Assembly: GCF_026625765.1 (NCBI RefSeq)
Contig: NZ_CP113062.1
Location: 2,170,001-2,234,000, forward strand
DNA from: Frigoribacterium sp. SL97
Lineage (GTDB): Bacteria; Actinomycetota; Actinomycetes; Actinomycetales; Microbacteriaceae
Direction of reading: 5' to 3'
Length of the DNA: 64,000 nucleotides
Within the stretch, counting starts at the first letter, position 1, and each line of letters begins with the position of its first letter. The position numbers and the translations under genes are program-made. The notes under the pieces were generated by a model. It ran no database searches, had not been told where the DNA came from, and was given only the letters and a program-made list of their open reading frames with translations. Below are positions 1 through 7,708 of this stretch, piece after piece.

Positions 1-1536
1 TCCCTCCTCGCCGCCGGCTCGTCAGTCATCGTCCTGCTCGTGACGTGGATGACGCAGCTCATGATCTCGCTCGGTACCGCAGTGCTGGCGCCGGGAAGTG
101 TCGCGGCCCTCATCTGGACCGGCGCGTCGCCGATCGTCGCACTCGTAGCCCTCTCCATCATCGCGAAGCAGTTCAAGGTCCCGAACCCCCTGACCGTCAA
201 GGGCGCGCTCGCATACGGTGCCGCAGGCGGCGCAGCTGGCAGCATCATCGGCGGCGGCATCGCCAACCGCCTCGCCAACCAGGGCAAGTCGGCCGCGATG
301 GGCGGCGCGAAGAGCGCCGGTAACAACCTCCTGAACCGCGCATCCGGCGGCAAGCTCGGCAACGCGCCGACAGGTCTCGGCGGCAAGACCCGTGAGGGAG
401 CCGGGCTCCCCGGTGCCGCGCAGGGCAAGAGCGCGGGCGCCATCGCCGACAAGGACGAACTCGCCGCGGCCCGCGCCTTCACCAAGGGCAAGGGCGGGCC
501 CAGCGCCATCCCGCAGACGGCCGGAGACCGTGCCAATGCAGCGGTCAAGGCCGGCCTCGTCGGCGCCGGTGTCGGGGCCGCGGCCGCCGGCCGTGGCGTC
601 GCTGCGGGCGCCAAGGCAGCCCCGTCGACCGTCAAGGCAACCGTCACGGGCCTCCGCGAGGCTCCGGGCGCCGTCCGCGACACCGGCGTGAACATCGGTA
701 CCGGCATCGTCACCGGCGAGTACGCCGGACGAGTGGCTGACTCGGCCCGCGAGGGCCTGGGGGCCGTCAAGGAGGGCGCAGTGAACGTCGCAGCGACCGT
801 CCAGCGCGAGGCTCGTCAGGGAGTCGACGCGGGCCGTTATCTGCTGGACCAGATGCGTTCGCCGGAGGGTCGTGCAGGGCTCCGCGAGCTCGCAGCGGAC
901 CGCGGCCGCGTCGCTGCTGGTGCTGTGGCAAGCGGCACGGCGACGGCTACGAAGTCGGCCGTCGTCAACAGCGCGAAGGCCATCAACACGGCGTCCAAGG
1001 GAAAGGTCGCAGAGAAGGCACGCGACTTCGCCAAGAACCCGGCCACGGCGACGTGGCAGGCCACGAGGAAGACCGTCAAGGGTGCGGCCATCGCTGGTGG
1101 TCTCGGGGCCGTAACGCTGGCCACGGGTGGCGCAGCTCTCCCTGTCATCGCCGCAGTCGGGGCCGGCTCGGTCGTCCGCAAGCGCCGCGAGGCCAACGCG
1201 GAGCAGCAGCGCACGGAGGTTCAGGCCTACCGCGAGCACCTCGCGAAGCAGAAGGAGGCGGACGTGAAGGCTCAGAAGGACGCCGACAAGGCTTCGCGTC
1301 GAACGACGCGTTCCAACGCACCGGGCGCTCCGGCCGCGGGTCCCGCCGCTCCGGGGCCGGTAGGCCCGCTCGCAGCGCCGACCGTCCGCCCCGCAGCTGC
1401 GCAGGCGCAGGCACCGGCTCCTCAGCCGTCAGCCCCGGTGACTCGCCGCCAGCCCGCTCCGGGCCCCGCGGCTGCGCCCACTCCGAGCGCAGGCCTGAAC
1501 GTCTCTGCGCCGGCTCGTCCGGCCACCCGCAACTGA
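1..1536 (+). CDS. TrbL/VirB6-like conjugation membrane protein, C-terminal part
   Basis: Partial gene. The frame is open from the first base and the codons before the first GTG (40) already encode a hydrophobic helix, so the true start lies before the window. The visible 511 residues begin with about two membrane segments (residues 1-50), then a Gly/Ala zipper-like stretch, then roughly 400 residues of Ala/Gly/Lys/Arg-rich low-complexity tail ending in Pro/Ala. One more Gly/Ala hydrophobic patch lies near residues 355-385. A polytopic core with a long basic tail resembles the TrbL/VirB6-type channel proteins of Gram-positive conjugation systems, and VirB8-like and M23 conjugation genes lie at 30-33 kb. 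The assignment rests on architecture only; another large membrane protein is possible. Confidence 0.55.
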   Translation, partial: SLLAAGSSVIVLLVTWMTQLMISLGTAVLAPGSVAALIWTGASPIVALVALSIIAKQFKVPNPLTVKGALAYGAAGGAAGSIIGGGIANRLANQGKSAAMGGAKSAGNNLLNRASGGKLGNAPTGLGGKTREGAGLPGAAQGKSAGAIADKDELAAARAFTKGKGGPSAIPQTAGDRANAAVKAGLVGAGVGAAAAGRGVAAGAKAAPSTVKATVTGLREAPGAVRDTGVNIGTGIVTGEYAGRVADSAREGLGAVKEGAVNVAATVQREARQGVDAGRYLLDQMRSPEGRAGLRELAADRGRVAAGAVASGTATATKSAVVNSAKAINTASKGKVAEKARDFAKNPATATWQATRKTVKGAAIAGGLGAVTLATGGAALPVIAAVGAGSVVRKRREANAEQQRTEVQAYREHLAKQKEADVKAQKDADKASRRTTRSNAPGAPAAGPAAPGPVGPLAAPTVRPAAAQAQAPAPQPSAPVTRRQPAPGPAAAPTPSAGLNVSAPARPATRN

Positions 1537-1541
1537 GCCCC

Positions 1542-1551
1542 GCCGCACACG
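1542..1551 (+). promoter_or_regulatory. motif B copy (GCCGCACACG, followed by TACG)
   Basis: Full copy of the 14-base motif B. An ATG (1560) follows exactly 8 nt after the 10-mer core. Here that ATG opens an 8-codon reading frame that overlaps the start of the tag-like gene at 1583. No Shine-Dalgarno lies between motif and ATG, as expected for a leaderless promoter (inference). Confidence 0.6.
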
Positions 1552-1559
1552 TACGAAGC

Positions 1560-1586
1560 ATGACCACGACGAGGACCCTAGGATGA
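1560..1586 (+). CDS. 8-codon upstream reading frame (leader peptide or duplicated start)
   Basis: ATG at the motif B spacing opens a reading frame of eight residues (MTTTRTLG) whose TGA overlaps the ATG of the gene at 1583. The 23 bases from 1560 are an imperfect tandem copy of the 23 bases from 1583: both begin ATGACCACGAC and then continue with similar sequence. Either a real leader peptide giving translational coupling, or the relic of a small duplication that pushed the true start 23 bases away from its promoter. Expression is not shown. Confidence 0.35.
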   Translation: MTTTRTLG

Positions 1587-2263
1587 CCACGACAGACGCC
1601 CTGGGCAACGCCCACGACACCACCTCCGGTCGATTCATCGCCCGCGAGTACGGAAGGCCCGCCGAAGTGGAACTGCGCTTCTCCTCCGAAGGAAGCTTCC
1701 TCTACCCGCCCGAGCGGTGGGAGAGCACGGACGGTGACGGAGGCCTGAGGTCCTACCTCGACTTCTGGTCGAGGGTCGAGATCAGCGACGGCGTCCTGGG
1801 CAACGTGACGACCGGCTACGCCGAGCTCATCCGTCACGAGGCCTCGCTGGACTCGTCGCAGTGGACGGCACACTTCAACAGCGCCCACTACAAGGTCCTG
1901 AACGGCGGCAGCGAGACTGCTGTCCGGCGCGTCCTCGAGCAGCGTGACAGCGAGTGGGAAGCCCACTTCGCGGAGTGGGCGAGCCAGCGCCACATGCGCA
2001 TCCGTCCTAACGACGTCCGAGCGATCGCTCGAGCTGGGCAGCTCTGGTACTTCAGCGGGAGCCTGCCGGAGGAAGCTCAGACGGTCATCTGGGAGTCGAC
2101 GATGCGTGTCAACGACAGCGAGACGACCGTGGGCCGGGTCTACACCGACTACCGCCTCGAGGAGCTCCGCGAGTACTTCCAGGACCCCGAGACGACTGCG
2201 GCGGAGAAGCTCGAAGACCTCCGCCTCGAGCTCCGTCGGATGCAGCAGCCGGTCGCCGAGTAG
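1583..2263 (+). CDS. hypothetical protein with variant N-terminal tag
   Basis: 226 residues, soluble, rich in Glu/Arg/Trp; no known domain recognised. The N-terminus carries a divergent form of the tag shared by five other proteins here: AHDTTSGRFIAREYGRPAEV compared with HPRA-x2-G-x-F-x2-K. It is the only motif B gene in which the motif-spaced ATG is not its own start; the ATG at 1583 overlaps the stop of an 8-codon frame. A strong hairpin follows the stop. The start at 1583 keeps the tag complete. Function unknown. Confidence 0.7.
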   Translation: MTTTDALGNAHDTTSGRFIAREYGRPAEVELRFSSEGSFLYPPERWESTDGDGGLRSYLDFWSRVEISDGVLGNVTTGYAELIRHEASLDSSQWTAHFNSAHYKVLNGGSETAVRRVLEQRDSEWEAHFAEWASQRHMRIRPNDVRAIARAGQLWYFSGSLPEEAQTVIWESTMRVNDSETTVGRVYTDYRLEELREYFQDPETTAAEKLEDLRLELRRMQQPVAE

Positions 2264-2279
2264 CCCAGCACCGACATGC

Positions 2280-2312
2280 GCAGCGGGTGCCCTGAGACAG
2301 GGTGCCCGCTGC
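2280..2312. terminator. bidirectional hairpin between convergent genes
   Basis: Fifteen-base arms (2280-2294 and 2298-2312) with a 3-base loop and only two non-Watson-Crick positions. It lies between the stops of the + gene ending at 2263 and the - gene ending at 2324, followed on the + strand by TTGTCTGT. Confidence 0.7.
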
Positions 2313-2323
2313 TTGTCTGTCCG

Positions 2324-2809
2324 CTATCGCGTGACTGAAAGTGCCACTTCACGACCGCCAAGCGTCACCGGGATCGTCTCGCCATCCTCGACGTCGCCGC
2401 ACTCCGCGTTCGTAACCCACTTCACGGAGTCACCCTTCTTCAGGTCTTCGAGCTCGAACGAGTCATCCGGAACACGCCAGCCTTCGTACTCCTGACCGTC
2501 GGCCGAGTTCGAGTAGAGGTCGCTGAGCGAGTCGGGCGTGACGGAACCAAACGATCCGTTCGTGGCGTCGGCAACCTGCAGGTCCTCATCGGAGGCGTTC
2601 TTGGCGGTGATGCCGTAGAAGCAGAGGTCCTTCTCGTCCGTGCCGGCACCGGCGTCGCGGTGGACCACGTCGCCGACCTGCTCAACCTGGTACTCGATGC
2701 CGTTGCTTGAGGCGAACGGCTCGATGGCCGAGGCGCTCGAGCAGCCAGCCAGGAGGGCCAGGGTGGCGCCGGCGGCGGCAAGGGTCAGTGGCAGTCGGAC
2801 GCGGCGCAT
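2324..2809 (-). CDS. putative lipoprotein
   Basis: 161 residues. The N-terminus is a classical type II signal: basic MRRVRLPL, hydrophobic Ala/Leu core, then lipobox LLAGC at about residues 19-23. The mature part is acidic, with a Cys in DLCFYG and another in NAECGD that could pair; it resembles small actinobacterial lipoproteins of the DUF4352 kind, but this is a weak guess. The start at 2809 is chosen because it has an AGGGAG Shine-Dalgarno and places the signal peptide correctly. A motif A copy at 2935-2944 has an in-frame ATG (2926) at its fixed spacing that would add 39 residues before the signal peptide; that ATG more likely marks the transcript start. Confidence 0.75.
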   Translation of the reverse strand: MRRVRLPLTLAAAGATLALLAGCSSASAIEPFASSNGIEYQVEQVGDVVHRDAGAGTDEKDLCFYGITAKNASDEDLQVADATNGSFGSVTPDSLSDLYSNSADGQEYEGWRVPDDSFELEDLKKGDSVKWVTNAECGDVEDGETIPVTLGGREVALSVTR

Positions 2810-2934
2810 GGTGGCTCCCTGGTTTTTCGGTCGGTGCTCCCTCGAGCTTATGGGTCGGCTGGGCGCGCGCAGGACGGTCGTTCCACCCCAGATCCGGGGT
2901 GTGTGCGATGCGCGCGATCGTGACATGGAGGAGC

Positions 2935-2944
2935 CATGCGCGGC
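2935..2944 (-). promoter_or_regulatory. motif A copy (GCCGCGCATG), minus strand
   Basis: Exact copy. An ATG lies 8 nt downstream at 2926, in frame with the lipoprotein ending at 2324. It sits head to head with the + strand copy at 2958, 13 bases apart. Confidence 0.6.
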
Positions 2945-2957
2945 AGGTCGCACCGGT

Positions 2958-2967
2958 GCCGCGCATG
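2958..2967 (+). promoter_or_regulatory. motif A copy (GCCGCGCATG)
   Basis: Exact copy with the ATG of the nuclease gene (2976) exactly 8 nt downstream and no Shine-Dalgarno between. Confidence 0.65.
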
Positions 2968-2975
2968 GGGCTTGC

Positions 2976-4271
2976 ATGGAGTACAACCGGTCGGTTCGCG
3001 CGGGCACGAAGACGGTTGCCACCGCGCCTGAGTACATCCGAAGCGAGTGGGACGCCGAGCTCAACGAGGGAGTCGATCCTGCTCGCGTGCGACTCTCCAC
3101 GAGCGACACGTCATTCCACTGGCGCTGTGAGCTAGGGCATGGGTGGAGGACAAGTCCGCGGAACCGGTGCCTCATCAAGGGGCCCGGTTGCCCGTACTGC
3201 CTCGACCGAAAGGCGTGGCCAGGATTCAACGACTTCGCCTTCTTGTACCCGGAGATCGCGAAGGAGTGGCATCCGACTAGGAACGAGGTGTCGCCGGACA
3301 CTATTCGGCCTGGCTCCACTCTTGACGCATGGTGGGTCTGCTCACTAGGTCACGAGTGGCCTGCGCCAGTAACTCAGCGAGCCCTCCTGGGCTCCGGATG
3401 CCCCTTCTGTCTAGGCCAGCAGGCATGGCCCGGCTTCAACGACTTCGCCACGCTGCACCCCGAGCTGGCCCGCGAGTGGCATCCAACGAAGAACGCGACG
3501 AGTCCCCACCGTGTGCGACCTGCGTCGAACATGAAGTACTGGTGGCTCGGCCCGTGCGGCCATGAATGGCCAGCTTCGACCGATAGCCGGACGCGGTACG
3601 GAACTGGCTGCATCTACTGCCATGGCCAGGTTGTGCTCTCAGGCTTCAACGACCTCCAGACTCTGCACCCACGAATTGCCGCCGAGTGGCATCCCACCCG
3701 AAATGCGCCGCACACACCCGAGAAGACCTACGCCGGTTCGTCGTTCATGCGTTGGTGGCAGTGCAGGCAGGGCCACGAGTGGGACTGTCCGGTCTCGGGG
3801 CGCACTCGCGACGGAGGCAGCAACTGCCCGAACTGCTCCTTAGCCGGCACGTCGAAGCTCGAGGCCCTCTTCTTCGAGGCGTTTCGGAACAAAGGCCTCG
3901 CCACGCAGGCCAACGTTCGACTTCCTGTTCGATGGAGGAACAACAGGTTTTCACGCGTTGATTTCGTCGGCGCAGACGACGGACGAAACATCGTCTTCGA
4001 GTACGACGGCTCCTTCTACCACCACCGGAAAGAGGCCGTGTCTCGAGACATGGACAAGAGCCAAGCGCTTCTCAAGGCTGGCTTCCTGGTGGTGCGAATC
4101 CGCGAGGGAGACCTCGGGCCCCTAGACATCCGTGATGAGCGTCTTGTCCAGGTCGCGCACAGCGCCGACGCGCGCTCCGGGTACGACTTCTACCGGCCAG
4201 AGCGCATCACTGCCACCGTCGACACCGTCATGGCCGAGCTGAACCGTCGGCTCGTGCCGGCCGCCGCCTGA
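2976..4271 (+). CDS. zinc-ribbon repeat protein with C-terminal Vsr-like nuclease
   Basis: 431 residues. Four copies of the DUF4379-type probable zinc ribbon occupy about residues 15-290. Each has an HP-x4-EWHPT-x-N stretch (the first copy is SEWDAELN), a W-x-C/G-x-x-GHEW motif and a C-x2-C pair (CPYC, CPFC, CIYC, CPNC). The last 130 residues form a PD-(D/E)XK fold of the Vsr/DUF559 type: SKLEALFFEAF, then VDFVG, then FEYDGSFYHH, RDMDKSQALL and VVRIREGD. Such proteins are predicted DNA endonucleases, often linked to defence or mobile DNA. The start is fixed by motif A. Codons are visibly less GC-rich than neighbours, which suggests recent transfer. Target and activity are unknown. Confidence 0.8.
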   Translation: MEYNRSVRAGTKTVATAPEYIRSEWDAELNEGVDPARVRLSTSDTSFHWRCELGHGWRTSPRNRCLIKGPGCPYCLDRKAWPGFNDFAFLYPEIAKEWHPTRNEVSPDTIRPGSTLDAWWVCSLGHEWPAPVTQRALLGSGCPFCLGQQAWPGFNDFATLHPELAREWHPTKNATSPHRVRPASNMKYWWLGPCGHEWPASTDSRTRYGTGCIYCHGQVVLSGFNDLQTLHPRIAAEWHPTRNAPHTPEKTYAGSSFMRWWQCRQGHEWDCPVSGRTRDGGSNCPNCSLAGTSKLEALFFEAFRNKGLATQANVRLPVRWRNNRFSRVDFVGADDGRNIVFEYDGSFYHHRKEAVSRDMDKSQALLKAGFLVVRIREGDLGPLDIRDERLVQVAHSADARSGYDFYRPERITATVDTVMAELNRRLVPAAA

Positions 4272-4306
4272 CGCCTCGTCCCGCGCCCCGGAACAGCCCA
4301 GTGTCG

Positions 4307-4312
4307 TACGCT
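4307..4312 (+). promoter_or_regulatory. host-type -10 box TACGCT
   Basis: TACGCT lies 40 nt before the antitoxin start at 4353. The same hexamer precedes several other genes here (9605, and 20296 on the minus strand). The leader that follows contains AGGAGG. Confidence 0.4.
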
Positions 4313-4352
4313 GTTGCCACAATCACACCAGCACGAGAGCAGGAGGTACATC

Positions 4353-4904
4353 ATGACGAACGCCGTCGACGTGGCTGCCTTCATCACCGGTGCCCTCAAG
4401 CTGCCCCTCTACGACACGAAGAAGCTGCAGAAGCTCGTCTACTTCTCCCAGGCGTGGGCACTGGCATGGACCGGCAAGCCTCTCTTCGCCGATGACTTCG
4501 AAGCGTGGCCTGACGGGCCTGTTGCGCCGGCGGTCTACCGCGTCCAAAAGTACGAAGCTGCCCGCCTTCACGAGCCGTCCAACCTGTCGGCTGACGAGGC
4601 GGACATCGTGACGTCGGTCGTCGACTTCTACGGCCAGTTGAGCTACACGGACCTCGTGGACCTGACGCATGAGCACACCCCCTGGCTGGACGCGCGTGCT
4701 GGTCGCGCCCCGGACGCCCCGTCTCACGTCAAGGTCCCACGGGACGCGATCCGCACGTTCTACACGCGTCAGGCGATCATGTCGGCGGACGGGCCTGTCC
4801 GTCGCGGCAGGGTGAGCCAGGTCTCCGATGTGGACGCGCACCGTCTCGGCCGGCGAGCTTCGTCTGACTGGGCTGAGGGGCTGGCGCTGCTCGCTGACGC
4901 GTGA
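4353..4904 (+). CDS. Panacea-domain (DUF4065/SocA-like) antitoxin
   Basis: 183 residues. The N-terminal KLQKLVYFSQAWALAWTGKP motif, the EAWPDGPVAPAVY segment and the later THEHTPWLDAR stretch are hallmarks of the Panacea (GepA/SocA, DUF4065) domain. Panacea proteins act as antitoxins for many unrelated toxins, directly or through proteolysis. The start at 4353 has a good Shine-Dalgarno (AGGAGG, 7 nt). The stop overlaps the GTG of the Doc-like gene (GTGA), the usual arrangement for a co-translated antitoxin-toxin pair; the order antitoxin then toxin supports the roles. A second, solitary Panacea-like gene lies at 18013. Confidence 0.85.
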   Translation: MTNAVDVAAFITGALKLPLYDTKKLQKLVYFSQAWALAWTGKPLFADDFEAWPDGPVAPAVYRVQKYEAARLHEPSNLSADEADIVTSVVDFYGQLSYTDLVDLTHEHTPWLDARAGRAPDAPSHVKVPRDAIRTFYTRQAIMSADGPVRRGRVSQVSDVDAHRLGRRASSDWAEGLALLADA

Positions 4905-5275
4905 CCGCGTTTCTCTCCGTCGAGCAGGTAATCGCCTTCCACGACGAGCACAGCGATGCGCCGCTCCGCGACAGAGGTCGTCTCGAGGCAGCCGTCATGC
5001 GCCCACAAGCTGAGTTCGGCGGTGTGTTCGCGCACCCGACTCTGTGGGCGCAGGCGGCTGCTCTTCTGCACGGCATCGACAGAGCTCAGGCCTTCGCGGA
5101 CGGCAACAAGCGGACAGCGTGGACCTCGGCGGTGGTGTTCCTCGCTGCCAACGGATTTGCGCTGCGGCTGTCTCAGCAAGAGATGTTCGCGTTCATGAGA
5201 GATGTGGGCAGCGGAGCGGCCGGGGACGTACCTGAGATCGCGCTATGGCTTTTCGAACATGCAGTACCTGCCTGA
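4901..5275 (+). CDS. doc: Doc-like (Fic fold) toxin
   Basis: 124 residues, the usual Doc length. The region LLHGIDRAQAFADGNKRTAW matches the Doc active site H-x-F-x-D-[AG]-N-K-R, and the N-terminal segment (LRDRGRLEAAV.RPQ) is typical of the family. Doc proteins phosphorylate elongation factor Tu and block translation. The catalytic His of the H-x-F motif is Gln here (QAFADGNKR); whether this abolishes activity or reflects a natural variant cannot be told from sequence. GTG start overlaps the antitoxin stop by 4 nt. Cognate antitoxin is expected to be the Panacea protein, not Phd. Confidence 0.85.
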   Translation: MTAFLSVEQVIAFHDEHSDAPLRDRGRLEAAVMRPQAEFGGVFAHPTLWAQAAALLHGIDRAQAFADGNKRTAWTSAVVFLAANGFALRLSQQEMFAFMRDVGSGAAGDVPEIALWLFEHAVPA

Positions 5276-5374
5276 CGCCTCGTCCACCGCCCCGCGCCTT
5301 CACCTCACGCCCATCGCGGTTCGACCTCAGTGTCGAGCGCCACGGTGAGCGTGCCGGGAGGCGAGCCGGCCCGA

Positions 5375-5395
5375 GCCCTGGCGCGCAGCCAGGGC
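5375..5395. terminator. hairpin after the toxin gene
   Basis: Perfect 8-bp stem GCCCTGGC/GCCAGGGC with a 5-base loop, between the convergent genes ending at 5275 (+) and 5435 (-). No T-run, so termination is a guess. Confidence 0.4.
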
Positions 5396-5434
5396 AGCCC
5401 GGAGGTAGCCCCAAGGCCCTCCGTCGACGTCTCT

Positions 5435-6139
5435 CTACCCGCCGGGGCAGTCGCCGCTTGTGCCGAAGCAGGGCGATGAGCCGCTGCGCGGTTCTCGGTT
5501 CACGGCGCGATCCTCGCTGTTGTAGTACTCGCGGCTGTACTGGATCTCAAGCACGTATGTGGTCCCCGTGGCTCGAGTTGCCCGGGCCAGGTCGTCGCCT
5601 TCAAGGCCGGTAGTGGACGAGACGATCACGTCGTAAGGCTCGGACACTACCCGGTCGAGAAACCTGTCAACGGTGGCGAGTGTGATGGCTGTCTCGTCGG
5701 TGCCGTACGCCTTTGAGGCCGGGTTCGTCGTCGTGAGGCCAAGCGCGGGGTCTGCGAGGGCGCCCGGGTCTAGGGCTGCGTCAAAGGGGTCAACGGGTGA
5801 GATGTTGGAGTCTCGTAGGGCCGCGGCTGCCTGCTCGAGTGCCATCTCGGCTGTCGCGGCTTCGGGGAGCGCGTAGGCGGCCCGGCCGACCTGCGAGCAT
5901 CGGGTGCCGCTGGCCTCTACGAACCAGTCAGAAGGCACAGCGGAGGTGCATGAGTCTCCGCGAGAGAGGGTGATGAGGGGCGCGGTGTCGGAGCCAGGCC
6001 ACGCCAGTGCGGCGTCGGCGAGCTCGCGCGCTTCCGGTCGTGCCCGGTCGCCCTTCGAGGGGTCTACGGCGCCCGTCGCACATCCGGTGAGCACCAGAAC
6101 GGCGGTCGTCGCGAGCAGGCCAATAGCTGTGCGTTTCAT
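5435..6139 (-). CDS. putative lipoprotein
   Basis: 234 residues. MKRTAIGLL signal with lipobox LTGC near residues 17-20. The mature part has Cys at CTSAVPS, TRCSQ and the C-terminal PCFGTSGDC, so two disulfides are possible. No family recognised. Start at ATG 6139 preceded by GGGAGGG. A host-type TAGGCT box lies 23 nt upstream and a motif A copy about 80 nt upstream, so it may have two promoters. Confidence 0.75.
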   Translation of the reverse strand: MKRTAIGLLATTAVLVLTGCATGAVDPSKGDRARPEARELADAALAWPGSDTAPLITLSRGDSCTSAVPSDWFVEASGTRCSQVGRAAYALPEAATAEMALEQAAAALRDSNISPVDPFDAALDPGALADPALGLTTTNPASKAYGTDETAITLATVDRFLDRVVSEPYDVIVSSTTGLEGDDLARATRATGTTYVLEIQYSREYYNSEDRAVNREPRSGSSPCFGTSGDCPGG

Positions 6140-6161
6140 GGAGCCCTCCCCGCTCGTTGGG

Positions 6162-6167
6162 AGCCTA
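6162..6167 (-). promoter_or_regulatory. host-type -10 box TAGGCT
   Basis: TAGGCT on the minus strand 22 nt before the lipoprotein start at 6139. The same hexamer is placed similarly before 7064 and 17869. Confidence 0.4.
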
Positions 6168-6219
6168 GCGCCCGCCTACACACCGGCGCGCTCGAAGCAG
6201 CAGCGGTATTCGACCTGGC

Positions 6220-6229
6220 CATGCGCGGC
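6220..6229 (-). promoter_or_regulatory. motif A copy, minus strand
   Basis: Exact copy, no start codon at the +8 position; the next minus-strand gene starts 80 nt downstream (6139) with its own Shine-Dalgarno. Confidence 0.5.
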
Positions 6230-6326
6230 GGGTGGAGAAGGAGAGCCGTGCTTGTCCGGCGGCCGTCGAGCCCACCGCCCCGCTCCCCGTGCCTTCTCGT
6301 TCGCGTCGACGTCTGCCGTCGACAGG

Positions 6327-7064
6327 TCACGCGTCGGCGGCTCGCTTCGGCTCTAGGGCGTAGACGAGCTGCAGATAGTCGGCTTGCTCTTCCAGTCGTG
6401 CGACGCCGTTGCCGCTGTCGGAGATGAGCTGCTCGATCAGCCATGCGCCGAGCATGGCGCCCGTTGCTGCGATGTAGAGAGTGTTCTGCTCGTAGTGGTC
6501 GACCGCGTCGACTCTGATGTCGTGTGGCCCGTCTTCGACCCAGGTGATGTAGCCGCTCGCCGAACTCGAGGTTACGTGGACTAGCTGGCTCTGCTGCCGG
6601 TAGACGAAGGCAAGGGAGTCCGCACCCAGGTCGAGAAATCTGTCCGTGATGCGAGGGAGAGGTGGTGTGACAGGCCCCAGCGAGGCTGCGGCCGCGTCTA
6701 TCGCCTGCACGAGCCCGTCATTGCCTGCGTAAGCGGCAAGCTCGCGGGAGAACGTCCGGATCGACTTCTTGTACTCACCCTCGAGCCTGTCCAGGCCGTC
6801 AGGCATGGCGTGTGCCCAATGGGCTGTCACCGCATGCTCTAGAGCTTGCCTAGCCACTGTGACGCCCTCGCGGCCGAAGCCGACTGGACGAAGGGTGGCG
6901 TAGGCCGCCGCGTAACGAATCGCCTGGGCGCAGGGGCCGTAGATGAGACCGAACTCGCGAGCACGATCGGGGGCCACTTCGAATGGTCCGCGCTCGAGCC
7001 TCCTGTGTTGCTCGCCGATAAAGGCGAGAAGAGAGTCCGCCGTGGGCCTCGGACGGTCCGTCAT
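6327..7064 (-). CDS. hypothetical protein, possibly HEPN-like
   Basis: 245 residues, all-helical by composition. It has a central GREGVTVARQALEHAVTAHW segment and ends in a charged stretch. The size and the conserved-looking R-x-A-L-E-x-A resemble proteins annotated as DUF5677/HEPN-like; the gene at 22355 has a comparable layout (N-terminal helices, RAALEAASLAVYLLDP). I cannot confirm a family. The start (ATG 7064) has no Shine-Dalgarno but a TAGGCT box 7 nt upstream, so it is probably leaderless. Confidence 0.65.
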   Translation of the reverse strand: MTDRPRPTADSLLAFIGEQHRRLERGPFEVAPDRAREFGLIYGPCAQAIRYAAAYATLRPVGFGREGVTVARQALEHAVTAHWAHAMPDGLDRLEGEYKKSIRTFSRELAAYAGNDGLVQAIDAAAASLGPVTPPLPRITDRFLDLGADSLAFVYRQQSQLVHVTSSSASGYITWVEDGPHDIRVDAVDHYEQNTLYIAATGAMLGAWLIEQLISDSGNGVARLEEQADYLQLVYALEPKRAADA

Positions 7065-7071
7065 GTCGGTG

Positions 7072-7077
7072 AGCCTA
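7072..7077 (-). promoter_or_regulatory. host-type -10 box TAGGCT (leaderless)
   Basis: TAGGCT ends 7 nt before the ATG at 7064, the spacing expected when transcription begins at the start codon. Confidence 0.5.
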
Positions 7078-7150
7078 CGTTTCCTAGGAGCTGATCTGAC
7101 AGTGAGCCCGATGCTTCACCCGCCGCCCCGCCGCTCTCCGCGCCCAAGGG

Positions 7151-7708
7151 TCAGAGAAGATGCCCTTGCGGGAGCGGCGGGTACCTGTCGAAGTCCCATG
7201 ACCAGGCCCCCTCGGCGCTGAGTGCCCAGGCACCGTTGCGCAAGGCCCACGTCCACAGCCGCACGAGCTCGGCGATTGGAACGACGGGGAAGTCAGTTAC
7301 GGGAGACGCTGGGTCCGCGAGCACAACCGAGCAGGCCGGTCCTTGAATCTCGACGCAAAGCCCTGGCCCCATTCCAGCCACCAGTTGTATCCAGGTTGCA
7401 CCGGGCCTTGGGTCGGTGTGAGCGACTCGTCTCGAGGCGAGCAAGTTCGTGCCGGCCGCGATGCCTTCTCCAAGAGGCATGAAGCGGCCACTCGCGACAA
7501 AGGTCCGAGGGCGCGCCTCTTCTTCGCCGTCGCGCCACTTCCAGATCTCACGGGCGCTGGCGGGGATGACGATGTCGTGAGCGGTCTCGAATTGGTCGAT
7601 GTCGACGTCGTTGAGACCTGGACGAAGCCGCTGCAGGGTTGCGGGTGAGCTGAACGCCACGCTCTTGGCGTAGGCGTCCAGTTCATCCTGAATTGAGGCT
7701 GTCGTCAC
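7151..7708 (-). CDS. SMI1/KNR4 (SUKH) family, likely immunity protein
   Basis: 185 residues. LRPGLNDVDIDQFETAHDIV, then PASAREIWKWRDGEE and the later GRFMPLGEGI are the conserved core of the SMI1/KNR4 (SUKH-1) superfamily. SUKH proteins are established immunity proteins for nuclease toxins in polymorphic toxin systems. The GTG start at 7708 shares one base with the TAG stop of the upstream secreted NucB-like protein (TAGTG), so the two are translationally coupled. That pairing strongly suggests it protects the host from that DNase. Binding is inferred, not shown. Confidence 0.8.
   Translation of the reverse strand: MTTASIQDELDAYAKSVAFSSPATLQRLRPGLNDVDIDQFETAHDIVIPASAREIWKWRDGEEEARPRTFVASGRFMPLGEGIAAGTNLLASRRVAHTDPRPGATWIQLVAGMGPGLCVEIQGPACSVVLADPASPVTDFPVVPIAELVRLWTWALRNGAWALSAEGAWSWDFDRYPPLPQGHLL

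Noticed and set aside
22..1239. 405-residue open frame antisense to the TrbL-like gene
   Set aside because: Arg/Gly/Asp-rich shadow; the plus frame has membrane helices and continues from before the window.
2809..2926. Starting the lipoprotein at the motif A ATG (2926)
   Set aside because: It would put 39 residues before a perfect lipoprotein signal; the start at 2809 has a Shine-Dalgarno. The ATG is kept only as the likely transcript start.
6136..6444. 102-residue minus-strand frame beyond the motif A copy at 6220
   Set aside because: Arg-rich, overlaps the end of the gene at 6327 and shows no protein features; the motif more likely serves the lipoprotein at 6139.
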